DNA from: Candidatus Limnocylindrales bacterium
GTDB lineage: Bacteria > Desulfobacterota > Binatia > UBA1149 > CAITLU01
Length of the DNA stretch: 64,000 nucleotides
Direction: 5' to 3'
NCBI GenBank assembly: GCA_035626395.1
Contig: DASPNR010000002.1
Coordinates: 569,813 to 633,812, forward strand
Positions 23,869-33,900 of the stretch are shown here, piece by piece. The notes beneath the pieces were generated by a model that was not told where the DNA came from, ran no database searches, and saw nothing but the letters and a program-made list of their open reading frames with translations. Every line of letters starts with the position of its first letter. The first letter of the stretch is position 1. The position numbers were made by a program, and so were the translations under genes.

Positions 23869-25605
23869 CTACTGGTCCTGCGTCACGCGCAGCACTTCAC
23901 CGACGGTCGTGACGCCGTCGGCGACCTTCCAGTAGCCGTCGTCGCGCAGCGTGCGCATGCCGTGGCTGATCGCCTCGCGCTTGATCTGGTCGGCGGTAGC
24001 CTTGGCCACGATGAGCTTGCGGATGTGGTCGTCCACCGACAGCAGCTCGTAGATGCCGCTGCGGCCGTAGTAGCCGGTTCCGGCGCACGTCGGGCAGCCG
24101 ACGGCATCGTAGACCTTGACCGGCCGCCCTCGCCTCTCGCCCAGGGCCTTGAGGAATTCGGCCTGCGCCGGAATCTCCTGGCGGCAGTTCGTGCACACGC
24201 GGCGCACCAGTCGCTGCGCCATCACGCCGAGCAGCGAGGATGCGAGCAGATAGTCCTCCACGCCCATGTCGAGAAGTCGCGACACCGCGCCGGCAGCGTC
24301 GTTGGTGTGCAGGGTCGAGAACACCAGGTGACCGGTCAATGCGGCCTGGATGGCGATCTCGGCGGTTTCGGCGTCTCGGATCTCGCCGATCATGATCACG
24401 TCGGGGTCCTGACGGACGATGGATCGCAGCCCGTTGGCGAACGTCAGCCCGATCTGGCTCTTGACGTGAATCTGGTTGACGCCTCGCAGCTGGTACTCGA
24501 CCGGATCTTCGATGGTGATGATCTTGAGCTCGGGCGAGTTGATCTTGTCGAGCGCACCGTAAAGCGAGGTCGTCTTGCCCGAGCCGGTCGGGCCGGTGAC
24601 CAGGATCAGGCCGTGCGGCTGCGCGATCATGTGCGTGAACGTGGCCAGCGTATCGTCGGGCATTCCCAGCTTCGTGAGATCCACGACGACGCTGCTGCGG
24701 TCGAGAATACGCAGCACCACGCTCTCGCCGTACAGGGTCGGCAGCGAGGAGACGCGAAGGTCGATCTCGCGTCCGACCAGCCGCAGCTTGATTCGCCCGT
24801 CCTGCGGAAGGCGCCGCTCGGCGATGTTGAGCTTGGCCATCAGCTTGATGCGCGAGATGATCGCCGCCGTCATGCTGCGCGGCGGCGGGTCCTGGTCGTG
24901 CAGCACGCCGTCGATGCGGTAGCGCACGCGCAGCTCGTTCTCGAAGGGCTCGACGTGAATGTCGGAGGCGCGCTGCTCGACGGCACGCGAGAGCATCTGG
25001 TTGACGAGGCGGATGACGGGAGCCTCCGAGGCCATGTCGCGCAGGTGCTCAACATCCTCCTCGTCGTCGTTGAGCACCTCGACGCCTTCGCGCTCGTCGG
25101 CCGCCGCGCCGCCCTCGAGCGTGCCGTAGACCGCCTCGAAGCGTTCCATCAGGTCGCGCGTGCGCATCAGCGCCGGCTCCACCATCAGGCCGGTGACCTG
25201 CTCGACCAGCTCGATGGCGGCCCTGTCGCCGGGATCGGCCATGGCCAGGCGCAGCGTCCCATTGGTCCGCTGGACGGGCAGGATGCGCGCCGAGCGCATG
25301 TATTCGACCGAGATGTGCTCGAGGTTGAACGTCTCCTCGGGCAGGTCCGTGCTGCGCAGCAGCGGGACGTTGTGGTAGCGGGCAAGGACCGGAAGCAGGT
25401 CGTCCTCGGACAGGAAGCCCAGCTCGACCAGCATGCGTTCGAGCCGCTCGCCCTTTTCGGCGGAGAAGCGGCGAACCTTGCGGAGGTCATCGACCGAGAC
25501 CTTGCCGGAGGAAAGAAGGATATCGTCGAGGCCGCTGGAGACGGCCGGCACCACCGCCGGCTCGGCCGGCACTTTGGAAAGGTCCACGGTCTGTTGGGTT
25601 GCCAT
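23869..25605 (-). CDS. gspE: Type II secretion ATPase GspE (GspE/PilB family)
   Basis: 578 residues. N1E-type domain at about 20-150, then NTE/CTE: VNQMLSRAVEQRASDIHVEP (Asp-box start), Walker A GPTGSGKTT (338-346, Lys344), DPVEYQLRGVNQIHV, Walker B DVIMIGEIRD and the His box. A C-terminal four-Cys zinc site (CTNC ... CPTC, about 475-515) is the mark of GspE/PilB. It drives pseudopilus assembly from the cytoplasm. The gene lies 14 kb upstream of gspF with glycan genes between, an uncommon split. With no other T4P genes seen, GspE is preferred over PilB. Confidence 0.9.
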   Translation of the reverse strand: MATQQTVDLSKVPAEPAVVPAVSSGLDDILLSSGKVSVDDLRKVRRFSAEKGERLERMLVELGFLSEDDLLPVLARYHNVPLLRSTDLPEETFNLEHISVEYMRSARILPVQRTNGTLRLAMADPGDRAAIELVEQVTGLMVEPALMRTRDLMERFEAVYGTLEGGAAADEREGVEVLNDDEEDVEHLRDMASEAPVIRLVNQMLSRAVEQRASDIHVEPFENELRVRYRIDGVLHDQDPPPRSMTAAIISRIKLMAKLNIAERRLPQDGRIKLRLVGREIDLRVSSLPTLYGESVVLRILDRSSVVVDLTKLGMPDDTLATFTHMIAQPHGLILVTGPTGSGKTTSLYGALDKINSPELKIITIEDPVEYQLRGVNQIHVKSQIGLTFANGLRSIVRQDPDVIMIGEIRDAETAEIAIQAALTGHLVFSTLHTNDAAGAVSRLLDMGVEDYLLASSLLGVMAQRLVRRVCTNCRQEIPAQAEFLKALGERRGRPVKVYDAVGCPTCAGTGYYGRSGIYELLSVDDHIRKLIVAKATADQIKREAISHGMRTLRDDGYWKVADGVTTVGEVLRVTQDQ

Positions 25606-26072
25606 CGCGGGCCAGCCTGCCCCGATCCCCTGCGGCGCTCAACCGGGATTGCGCAGGCGATGCCGGTGCAGCCAATCCCCCGCGCCCGCCCGATCCCCGC
25701 GGGTGCTCGCGCGGCGGCCGCTCGACGCCGCGGCCGCCGCGACAAGCGCATGACGGCGGCGCCGATGAACGCCGGTCATGAATGTCGGGACCGGCCGCCG
25801 CGCAGGTGGTCGCGTTGAGGCGCGCATCACAGGCCGCGTTCGTGCGTGACCGCCACGCAGGCGCGCCCGGATGACGCACGGCGGCACACTGCATACTACA
25901 CGTCAGTCACGGACGCGCCGCCGCAAGGCCGCAAAATCGCACGTCAAATCTCTGGCTGTCCGAGTGACAACTATGTAGAACACCGTCTGCCCGGGGGAAA
26001 AATACGGGCGAGTCGGCCGGACGTTCCGGGGACCGGGCTCGCCCCTCAAACCCTATCCAAGGAGGGAAGGGA
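25606..26072. promoter_or_regulatory. Divergent intergenic region between gspE and the SGNH hydrolase gene
   Basis: 467 bp that should hold the promoters of gspE (leftward) and the hydrolase (rightward). Short open frames here look like noise. No convincing -35/-10 pair stands out. The only clear elements are the hairpin at 26006-26044 and the very strong ribosome site AAGGAGG at 26059-26065. Confidence 0.45.
26006..26044 (+). promoter_or_regulatory. 5' UTR stem-loop ahead of the SGNH hydrolase
   Basis: Arms gggcgag (26006-26012) and ctcgccc (26038-26044) enclose an inner ccgg/ccgg pairing. It ends 15 bases before the AAGGAGG ribosome site (26059-26065), leaving that site free. A leader hairpin placed like this can protect an mRNA from decay; the role is inferred. 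Confidence 0.4.
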
Positions 26073-27161
26073 ATGACCATCCGTTCGACCAAGGGGAGCA
26101 TCGCTCTGCTTTCGATGCTGGCGGCACTGGGAATGGGCTCGCAGGCATTGGCGAGCACGCTCACCCAGAACGTCTCATGGACGATCGACCGATCCGGTAC
26201 CTCGACCAAGTACCGCATCACGGCCTACGGCGATTCCATCTACGCCGGCTACAACGGCTCGACCACCAACGCCGCCAAGTACGCCGCGACGACGGTGGAT
26301 GCCGAGTATCTGTCGGCTCTGTGGAACGCGGACATCGAAAACGTCCGCCGCTGCAAGTCGGGCGCGGTAGCCAAGGACATCTACGACAACAAGATCGTGG
26401 CCGAACGCTCCTACATGCAGAGCACCAACACTCGCGTGGTGACGTTCGAGATGTGCGGCAACGACGGCCTCCAGGCGCGCAGCAGCTTCAAGAACCAGAC
26501 CGGCACGTGCAGCTACACGGGCATGAACACCGCGCTGAACAACTGCACGACGTACCTGCAGGCGGCGATGTCGTACATCAACTCGAACGCCTATGCGGGC
26601 ACGAAGCTGAAGGTCGTGGCCAATCTGTACTATCCCGGCTACGACGCCGATAACGTGTTGAGCAGCTGCACCGACTCGACCACGGGTCAGAAGGTGAACA
26701 TGCGCGATACGTTCCTGCCGTACCTCGCGAAGATGAACTACCGTGCGTGCAACTTCGCGCAGCAGTACGGGTTCAAGTGTGTGGACAGCTTCGCCGAGTA
26801 CATGGGCCGCGATTACGACTGGAATGGCGACGGCGCGGTAGACTCCGAGGCGCTGAAGTACATCCCGGGCGAGAGCGAGTCGGCGTACGTTACGCGTATC
26901 ACCTCCACGCTGAAGTCCACCCTGCGGGACGCCAATTTCAAGGCCGTCAACTCGAGCACGACCTACGATTACATCCAGTCCGACAACACCCATCCCACCT
27001 ACACGGGCGGAACGGTGACGGCGGGCCTGTTCGGCGGCACGACCGGCAGCGGCGCTCCGCGCTACACGTCGTTCACCAACGGCAAGAGCCCGATCTGGAA
27101 TCAGTACGGCCACGAGCGCATGGGCTGGTCGTTGTCGACCTGGAACCCGCTGGCCCCGTAA
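26073..27161 (+). CDS. Secreted SGNH/GDSL-type hydrolase with a calcium-like loop
   Basis: 362 residues. Signal peptide with cleavage after ALAS (about residue 28). Catalytic blocks of the SGNH fold: YGDSIYAG (Ser55), FEMCGNDG (Gly129/Asn130) and SDNTHPT (Asp304, His307), so it probably cleaves an ester or acetyl group on a lipid or polysaccharide. Residues 249-260 (DWNGDGAVDSEA) look like an EF-hand/dockerin calcium loop between the catalytic blocks. Seven Cys suggest disulfides, consistent with folding in the periplasm before export. It lies next to gspE and has a very strong ribosome site, so a type II secretion client is plausible. Confidence 0.85.
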   Translation: MTIRSTKGSIALLSMLAALGMGSQALASTLTQNVSWTIDRSGTSTKYRITAYGDSIYAGYNGSTTNAAKYAATTVDAEYLSALWNADIENVRRCKSGAVAKDIYDNKIVAERSYMQSTNTRVVTFEMCGNDGLQARSSFKNQTGTCSYTGMNTALNNCTTYLQAAMSYINSNAYAGTKLKVVANLYYPGYDADNVLSSCTDSTTGQKVNMRDTFLPYLAKMNYRACNFAQQYGFKCVDSFAEYMGRDYDWNGDGAVDSEALKYIPGESESAYVTRITSTLKSTLRDANFKAVNSSTTYDYIQSDNTHPTYTGGTVTAGLFGGTTGSGAPRYTSFTNGKSPIWNQYGHERMGWSLSTWNPLAP

Positions 27162-27198
27162 TCACGTCATCGCAACCGACGGCGCTCCGGCCGTCACG

Positions 27199-27232
27199 CA
27201 AGGCCGCGCTCAGCATGCTGAGCGCGGCCTTG
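27199..27232. terminator. Perfect 34-bp palindrome after the SGNH hydrolase
   Basis: A fully symmetric 34-base sequence centred on agcatgct, 38 bp after the hydrolase stop. As RNA it folds into a very stable GC-rich hairpin and probably ends or protects the transcript. There is no T-tract, so it may act with Rho, or as a binding site for a dimeric protein. Confidence 0.55.
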
Positions 27233-27315
27233 TCGTCTGCGGCGCGTCGGGTCGACTGCGCGACGATCGAGATGGCGAGTTGCCGTACGTGCACCCCGAA
27301 ACTAAACCTCGTGCA

Positions 27316-28041
27316 ATGAACGATGGCGCCAGAGGCAGCGGGCCCGCGCGCGGCGACGGAGCCGTACGCATCGTGCAGGGCGATGCGCGCGCGCGCCGGC
27401 ATGCGGTTCTCTATCAGGCGGCGGCCGTGCTGCTGGTAGGTTGCATGGCCGCCTACCTGCTGATGCCAGGCTCGCCGACGCCGTCCGCGCCGCAGGCCGC
27501 ATCGTCGCCGCTGCCGGCCGACGCCGCGGCCATCGACGCGACACCGGCCTTGACGCATCGCCCGCTGGCGTTGCATGCGCGGCGCAGTCCCTCCGGACTG
27601 GCCGCGTCCACGGGCCGCCTTGCCACGCCCAAGCGGGCTGCACCGGCACAGCCGCAGGAGCCGGAGGGGGATCCCACGCTCGACATCTCCGCGTTCATCC
27701 CGCCCGGCGAGACTCCCACCGCCGGCCAGCTGATCGAGGAGCTGCACAAGCGCGGCATCTACGACGGCATTGCGGCCTTTCCTCCGCCCGGCACCAGCCC
27801 GCCGCTGGAAGGCCTGGCGGTCCCCGAGGACTTCGAGCTGCCCGAAGGATACGTGCGCCACTACCAGGCCACCGACGACGGTCAGCGCATCGAGCCGATC
27901 CTGATGTTCTCTCCCGATTACGAGTTCTTCGACGAGAATGGCCAGCCGATCCCGATTCCGGAGAACGGCGTCGTGCCGCCCGAGCTGGCGCCGCCGGGAC
28001 TGCCGATCCGCCGCGTCGACATCCCGCAGAACCGGGAGTGA
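27316..28041 (+). CDS. Hypothetical single-pass membrane protein with Pro-rich periplasmic part
   Basis: 241 residues from the ATG at 27316 (a TTG at 27280 is possible). Not recognised. One helix at about 30-48 (LYQAAAVLLVGCMAAYLLM), then an Ala/Pro-rich linker to residue 125. The compact C-terminal part has two Pro-rich blocks (FIPPGETPTAGQLIEELHKRG; DYEFFDENGQPIPIPENG). The stop overlaps the GTG of the next gene (GTGA), so the two are probably a functional pair. Confidence 0.7.
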   Translation: MNDGARGSGPARGDGAVRIVQGDARARRHAVLYQAAAVLLVGCMAAYLLMPGSPTPSAPQAASSPLPADAAAIDATPALTHRPLALHARRSPSGLAASTGRLATPKRAAPAQPQEPEGDPTLDISAFIPPGETPTAGQLIEELHKRGIYDGIAAFPPPGTSPPLEGLAVPEDFELPEGYVRHYQATDDGQRIEPILMFSPDYEFFDENGQPIPIPENGVVPPELAPPGLPIRRVDIPQNRE

Positions 28042-28919
28042 ACGCCGCCGCCCCTGAGATGTCCGCCCGCGCCGCGCCCCTCGCCGACGCCGTCGTCCTT
28101 CCGCCGGTGTGGCGAGCCGTCGCGGCTGCGCTGCGCATCCTCGCGCGCGGCACGCTGCTCTACATGGCCGCAGCCATCGTGCTGGCGGAGACCCCGCCCA
28201 ATCCGCTGAAGCAGATGCGGTTGTTCGCCGCGCTGTTCCTGGCGCCGGAGCTCGCGGCGTGGTCGATCCTGCGCGCATTTCGGGCGCACGTGCTCATCGG
28301 CCAGGGGCTGCTGGTGTTCGAGCAGCGATGGCGGCGCATCGAGATTCCGCTCGATGCCATCGCAGGCGTGCGGCCGTGGATCCTGCCCGTGCCTTCGACG
28401 GGGTTCACGGTCACGCTGCGCTCGGGCGCACGCTTCGCCGACGGAATCGCCGCCAGCGATCCGGTCGCGCTGATCGAGGCCGCTACCGGCGCCGGCGCGG
28501 CAGACGGCCTTCGCGACGTGCTCTCGCAGCGCACGATGTTCTATGCGCGAGCGCGGCTCGCGAGCTGGCGAAGCCGGCTCGACCAGCCGTTCCTGAAGTT
28601 CGTGGTGTTCGCGCTGGTGCCGGCGGTGCCCGCGTTTCGCCTGCACCAGATCATCGCCTACGGCGGCGCGCTGGGCGAGTACTACACGTTCGGCCTGAAG
28701 GCGTATCTGATCGCGTTCGGAATCTGGTGGGGCTCCTGGATCATCGGACTCGTCTTGTCCGCCGCCGTGCTGCGGGCCGTGATCGAGATCGTTACCGTCC
28801 TTCTGGCAGGCGTGCGATTCGCGTACACGGGCGGCGTGCGCCGCCTGCTCGAGGTGATCGCGCTGGCGATCTACTACATCGGAATCCCCGGCTGGCTGTT
28901 CCTGCGCATGCTCGAATAG
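28038..28919 (+). CDS. Hypothetical multi-pass membrane protein
   Basis: 293 residues from the coupled GTG at 28038; an ATG at 28059 is an alternative. Not recognised. Two helices lie near the N-terminus (LARGTLLYMAAAIVLA; LFAALFLAPELAAWSIL). A beta-rich PH-like stretch follows (QRWRRIEIPLDAIAGVRPW, then PSTGFTVTLRSGARF), and then four C-terminal helices ending YYIGIPGWLFLRMLE. A bacterial-PH-like domain between helices is seen in several uncharacterised membrane families. Convergent with the COG0523 gene. Confidence 0.72.
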   Translation: MNAAAPEMSARAAPLADAVVLPPVWRAVAAALRILARGTLLYMAAAIVLAETPPNPLKQMRLFAALFLAPELAAWSILRAFRAHVLIGQGLLVFEQRWRRIEIPLDAIAGVRPWILPVPSTGFTVTLRSGARFADGIAASDPVALIEAATGAGAADGLRDVLSQRTMFYARARLASWRSRLDQPFLKFVVFALVPAVPAFRLHQIIAYGGALGEYYTFGLKAYLIAFGIWWGSWIIGLVLSAAVLRAVIEIVTVLLAGVRFAYTGGVRRLLEVIALAIYYIGIPGWLFLRMLE

Positions 28920-29020
28920 GCCGCCGCCTCGCGCCGGCTTCGCGCGCTTGCAACGCTACGTCTCTCGCGCGCCACACTGCACGGTCTTGCCGCGCCTGCG
29001 GCCCGAGATCGCGCCGCGCG

Positions 29021-30046
29021 CTACCTCGCCGCCGGAAGCGTCTGGCCGGGGCGAGCACATCGCTCGAGCGCTCCGATGATCTGCGCCTTTCTGTCGACGA
29101 TGTCGCGACCGATGAACACGCCCTGCACCGCTTCTTCGAGGCTTGCGAGCGCGATCGGCGCCAGTTCACTGCGGCCGCAGACGTAATTGAAGAGAAACGC
29201 CTGGCCGCCATCGGCGAAGCGCACGAATCCCTTGGCGCGAAACACCTGCGGCGGCAGCGCGGCCAGAAACGCTTCGAACGCCGCTCGTTCCAGCGCATGG
29301 TCCAGGCGGCACGAGAACGATTCGAAACGCTCTTCGTCGAGATGACCGTGCGGCTGCGATGCGCGCGCGTGAGCCTGCGCTTGCGCCCCGGTAACCCGCG
29401 CCTCCCCGCCGCCGGCAGCCTCCTTCGCCGCGCTGGCAGCCCACGCCCGCCGCACGCCCGCCGCCGTCAGCAGCGAGGCTCCTTCGCCGAGATCGCCGCG
29501 CATGCATTCCACGATCGCCGCGCGCGGCTGCAGCCGGCCGAGCCTTGCGCGCAGCGACGCGAGCTGTCGCGGCGTGACCAGGTCGGTCTTGCTGATGACG
29601 AGGAAGTCGGCGGCTCGAATCTGCCGCCGCGCCACCGCGCTGATCCGCCACGCGCTCGCCCACGCGGCCGCATCCACCACCGCCACGACGGCATCCAGCC
29701 CGAGTCCGCACCGCTCGATGCGTTCGATTGCCGGGGCCGGGTCGGCAACGCCGCTGGTCTCGATCAGCAGCAGCGTCGGATCGATCGTTCGCAGGAGCTC
29801 GTCGATGGCGAAGTCGAAGCGGTACTCGTCGATGCTGCAGCAGATGCATCCGCCGGCCAGCTCGACCACGCTCTCCAGGTGCTCGAAGCCGCCGAGAACG
29901 CGCCCGTCGATGCCGACCTCACCGACCTCATTGACGATGACGGCGATGCGCTCGCGCGACGGCGCCTGCTCGATCAGCCGGCGAAGAAGCGTCGTCTTGC
30001 CGCTGCCGAGAAAGCCGGTGAACAGATCGACGGCAACGCGCTTCAA
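29021..30046 (-). CDS. COG0523 (CobW/ZNG1-like) metal-chaperone GTPase
   Basis: 341 residues. P-loop GFLGSGKTT (11-19), switch region VNEVGEVGIDG, the metal-binding GGCICC (Cys67, 69, 70), and a guanine-specificity motif SKTDL. The CobW C-terminal domain is at about 240-330; before it lies a His-containing linker (HARASQPHGH) that may bind metal. These proteins hydrolyse GTP to load Zn or another metal into a client enzyme. The only start that keeps the P-loop is TTG at 30046, with AGGGA just upstream, five bases after the cupin stop. Confidence 0.9.
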   Translation of the reverse strand: MKRVAVDLFTGFLGSGKTTLLRRLIEQAPSRERIAVIVNEVGEVGIDGRVLGGFEHLESVVELAGGCICCSIDEYRFDFAIDELLRTIDPTLLLIETSGVADPAPAIERIERCGLGLDAVVAVVDAAAWASAWRISAVARRQIRAADFLVISKTDLVTPRQLASLRARLGRLQPRAAIVECMRGDLGEGASLLTAAGVRRAWAASAAKEAAGGGEARVTGAQAQAHARASQPHGHLDEERFESFSCRLDHALERAAFEAFLAALPPQVFRAKGFVRFADGGQAFLFNYVCGRSELAPIALASLEEAVQGVFIGRDIVDRKAQIIGALERCARPGQTLPAAR

Positions 30047-30051
30047 CGTCC

Positions 30052-30429
30052 CTACCGCCCGTAGCGATCCTCCAGCCGCACGACGTCGTCGAGCTCGGGC
30101 GTGGAAGCTTCCAGAAGGTCGACCGCCGTGGGCGCCTCGAACCGGTGCCGCAGCCCCGGCCGGATGTGAAACACCGACCCGGGTGGAAGATCCATGACCT
30201 GCGGCGGCTGCTCGTCGTGCGACCAGTGAAGGCGCAGCGTGCCCGAGAGCACGTAGATCGTCTCCTCCTTCTGGCGGTGGAACTGGTAGCTGAGCGCGTG
30301 CCCCGCCTCGATGTGCAGGATCTTGCCGACGTAGCGCTCGCAGTGCGCCCAGATCAGCTCGTATCCCCACGGCTTCTCGACGCGACGAGGCGCGGTGACT
30401 GCGGGTTGTTCGTCCTTGTTCATCGGCAT
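30052..30429 (-). CDS. Cupin, mannose-6-phosphate isomerase type II-like
   Basis: 125 residues, one cupin barrel. EKPWGYELIWA is the opening block of the ManC/GMP isomerase domain; metal ligands are in FHRQKEETIYVLSG (His, Glu, Glu) and the later His in FHIRPGLRHRFEAP. It could isomerise a phosphosugar or just be a sugar-binding cupin; a size of 125 residues fits the stand-alone form. It precedes the COG0523 GTPase by five bases, so the GTPase may metallate this metal-dependent cupin; that link is inference. Confidence 0.8.
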   Translation of the reverse strand: MPMNKDEQPAVTAPRRVEKPWGYELIWAHCERYVGKILHIEAGHALSYQFHRQKEETIYVLSGTLRLHWSHDEQPPQVMDLPPGSVFHIRPGLRHRFEAPTAVDLLEASTPELDDVVRLEDRYGR

Positions 30430-30957
30430 CCTTCTAGAGCGCCGGACAGGCCCGCTCGCTCAAACGCGCGAATTCTTCAACGCCAACCGCCGGGCGCACC
30501 CCCGGCCTTCCCAGCAGCAGCGACACTGACTCGGGGGTGGCATGGCCGCCGACACTAGCGGAGCCGCGTTCCGAATGTGACCTGCGACGTCACGCACCCG
30601 GCGGCCGCAAGGCCACACCGATCCGGCCGCGCTGCCTGCGCCGGCACGTCCGTCGGTGTGGACACGCGCTGCGACATGGTCGTGGCCCACCGCCCGAGGC
30701 CGAGCCGGGCGCGGCGACGCCATTCTCATTTCGAGACAGAGACGACGCGTTCTCTCGACGCGCGGTCAGTAGCCGGTGCAGAACCGCCTCCTCGGTTCGG
30801 CCGCGATCCTCCACGGCTCCCGCAGCCTCATTGCCATAAGAGCCCAATGCGCGTTGACGAAGCTTCGCGAAAACGGTTCTAATGCGCCGCCGCGAGCGGT
30901 TCATCTCCAGGGGGAGGAAGACCGCGCCCAGACCGCGAGCTTAGGAGCACAAAGCTG
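30430..30957. other. Intergenic region between the cupin and the PHP-domain gene
   Basis: 528 bp between divergent genes. Open frames here are Arg/Pro/Ala-rich noise without ribosome sites. The supported elements are the promoter at 30854-30883 for the rightward gene and its ribosome site AGGAG at 30943-30947. No promoter for the leftward cupin was identified. Confidence 0.5.
30854..30883 (+). promoter_or_regulatory. Sigma-70-type promoter for the PHP-domain gene
   Basis: -35 TTGACG at 30854-30859 and -10 TCTAAT at 30878-30883, 18 bp apart; each matches consensus at five of six positions. Transcription would begin near 30890, leaving a leader of about 68 bases before the ATG at 30958. Confidence 0.6.
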
Positions 30958-33900
30958 ATGACCACCGCGACCCGTCGCGAATCGGGGGTACTCTCCCTTT
31001 TGTCCATTTCTGTATGCGCCGCCATGCTGGCGGGCCTTCTGGCCCCGTCAGGCGCTCTCGCGCAGGTGCAGAATGCGGATCAACAGGACTGCGCCAACGC
31101 CGTCTTCAAGATGGCTGCCAAGATCGGAAAGTCGCAGACCAAGACCAACTCGGGCTGTCTCAAGTACTCGCACCTCAAGCTCAACGACAAGCTGGGCGCG
31201 GACGGTCAGGACAAGACCTCGGACTCTTGCCTGACCAATGATCCGAAAGGCAAGCTCGTCAAGGCGAACGAGCAACTCGCCGGCATCGTCGCCGATTGCG
31301 TTGCGCAGCCGGACTTCGGCAGCAACGGTACCAATGCCGGCGGCGCCGGCTCCGGCCACGCGCGCGCAACGATGCGCGGCATCTTCGGCCTCAACCTGGA
31401 GCAGCTGTGGCGTCGCCTCTCGTATACCGACGAGGCCGCTTCGGCGTGCCAGGTCGCCCTGGTCGGCCCGACGGGCAAGCTCTACAACACGATCATCAAG
31501 GAAGGAGCGTCAGCTCTGAAAACCGCGTTGGTCACCGCCGCCGACGGGCCTTCCCTGGCCTCCTCGATCACTGCCGCGCTGATCGCGGATGCAAAGGGCA
31601 AGATCCAAAAGGGAGAGGATGCCATTCGCGCCGACGTCGCCGAGACCTGCGCCGTCACTGCACAATCGCTCATCGAGCTCGCGCGCGGCTCGCACGGCGC
31701 CACCACCTCGGAGGATCTGGCAGACGCAGCGGTCCGCGTCACGCGCTGCGAGGCGTGTCTGGCCGTCGCCGGCGCAACGGCCCTCGAGCTGGACTGCGAT
31801 CTGTTCGACGACGCGACCGACGACGATTCCTGCAGCGCCTACGTGGCAGCGTACGTCATCACCGACGAGTCCGATCTCATCACCGGCCCGCTGGCCGACG
31901 GCCAGGTGGGCGACTTCATGATGCGCAATGACCTTGCCCGCTTCATCATCCAGCGCGGCAACGTCCGCGACATGTACAGCGTCGGCGGTTTCGGCGGCAA
32001 CATCATCGACGTCGAGTACAACGGCGTTGCCGGCACCGACAACTTCCTCGAGATGCAGCCTGCGATCAATATCGAGACGGTGATCAACGCGACCGCGGTC
32101 GAGGTGGTGAACGACGGCAGCAACGGCGCCGCGGCCGTGGTGCGCGCCTGCGGTCCCGACGACGTCCTGGACTTCGTCAACCCCTCCACGATCATCGAGG
32201 ATGCGGGGCTGAACTTCCCCGAGGACGCCAACGACAACAATCAGGACGTCGAGGCCTGCACCGAGTATATTCTCGAGCCCGACGCCGCCTACCTGAAACT
32301 TGTCACGACCGTGTTCAACAATGAGCCCGGGACGACCGGCTTCTACATCGGCGACTACGTCAACGCGGCCGGCGAACTGGAGCAGTGGGGCAGCGGCAAC
32401 GAAGGCATCGGTATCCGCCTGACCGCCGATGACATGGGCGTGTTCAGCTACACGGGCTTTGGCGAAGCCGCCGGCATCGACTACGGCATCACCGCCATCG
32501 ATCTGCCCAACACCAGCGCCGTGCCCAACGGCGGCGCTACCAGCTATTTCTCGACCAGCGGCGTGACCTACATCCTGCACAGCCAGGGAGTCTTCGACGC
32601 CATTCTCGGCCAGCCGGCAGAGTTCCGCGTCGCCTCGGGCGCCAGCCGCTCCTTCATCCGCTACTTCGGCGTCGGCGACGGCAGCGGTGCCAATGCCGTC
32701 ACGCTCGAGAACCTGGTCAAGGGCAAGCTCGCCGGGACGGTCTCCGGCTGCGTCACCAAGAACGGCGCTCCCGCTCCGGGTGCACGGGTCAGCGCCGGCC
32801 CGGTCGTCTCCGGTGCGATCGATCGCGTCACCTCGACGTGGGTCGTCGGCGACGACGGCTGCTACGAGGGTACACTCCCCGAGGGCAACTACGGGATGGC
32901 CGCCTGGCGGGAAGGCACGCCTTACGAGGGCGGCGGCGCGACTCCGACGATCCACAACGTCACCGTGGCCGTCGAGACGCCGGTGGTCCAGAACTTCGAC
33001 CTGCCTCAGAACGGCACGATCAGCGTCGGCGTCACCGACGAGAACGGCAACGCCGTTCCCGCCCGCGTCAGCGTGGTCGGCTTCGATCCCTCGCCCGACA
33101 TCATCCTGGGCGAGAATACGGGCCTGCACCGCGACCAGAACGACGTGCATCCCTTCGGCATCGCCCGCGCCGTCTACACCGACGCCACCGGCAACGTGAC
33201 GTTCGAGATGGAGCCAGGCAGCTACCAGGTCTACGTCTCGCGCGGACCCGAGTATTCCGCCTACAGCGTGCCTGTCACGGTGTCGGCCGGCGCCGACACG
33301 CCCGTGGCGGCCGAGATCGCCCGCGTCGTCGACACGACCGGCTTCATCAGCTCCGACCACCACGTCCACGGCATCGCCAGCGCCGACTCGCGCGTGAGCG
33401 AGTCCGACCGCGTGCGCCAGTTCGCCGGCGAAGGCGTGGACAACGTGATCATGACCGACCACCACGCGCACACCGACCTCAACCCGCGCATCGCCGCGAT
33501 GGGCTTCAGCAACTTCGTCGCCTCGACGGTCGGCGAAGAGATCACCACGTGGGACACCGGCCACTACAACGCCTACCCGATGACGGTCGATCCGACCCGT
33601 CCCTCGGGCGGCTCGACGGACTGGGGCGGTGCGGCAGCGGCCGGCGAGGACTTCGCTTCGCTCGGCAGCTACATTCTGTCGCCGGCCGAGGTGGAGACGC
33701 TGGCCAAGACGGGCCCGACCGCCACGGCCGACACGGTCGTGCAGATCAACCACATCGACTCGCACTTCGTGCCGATGAAAATCGACACCTCGGCCGTGCC
33801 TCCGACGACCGGAATGACGACGGCCGAGCGCCTCGCGTTCCGCATGGATCCGAACGGCGGCAACCTGTTCAACCACTTCGACGCCCTCGAGCTGTGGAAC

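Noticed and set aside
30430..30950. Small plus- and minus-strand ORFs in the intergenic region
   Set aside because: Arg/Pro/His-rich, no ribosome sites, mutually overlapping.
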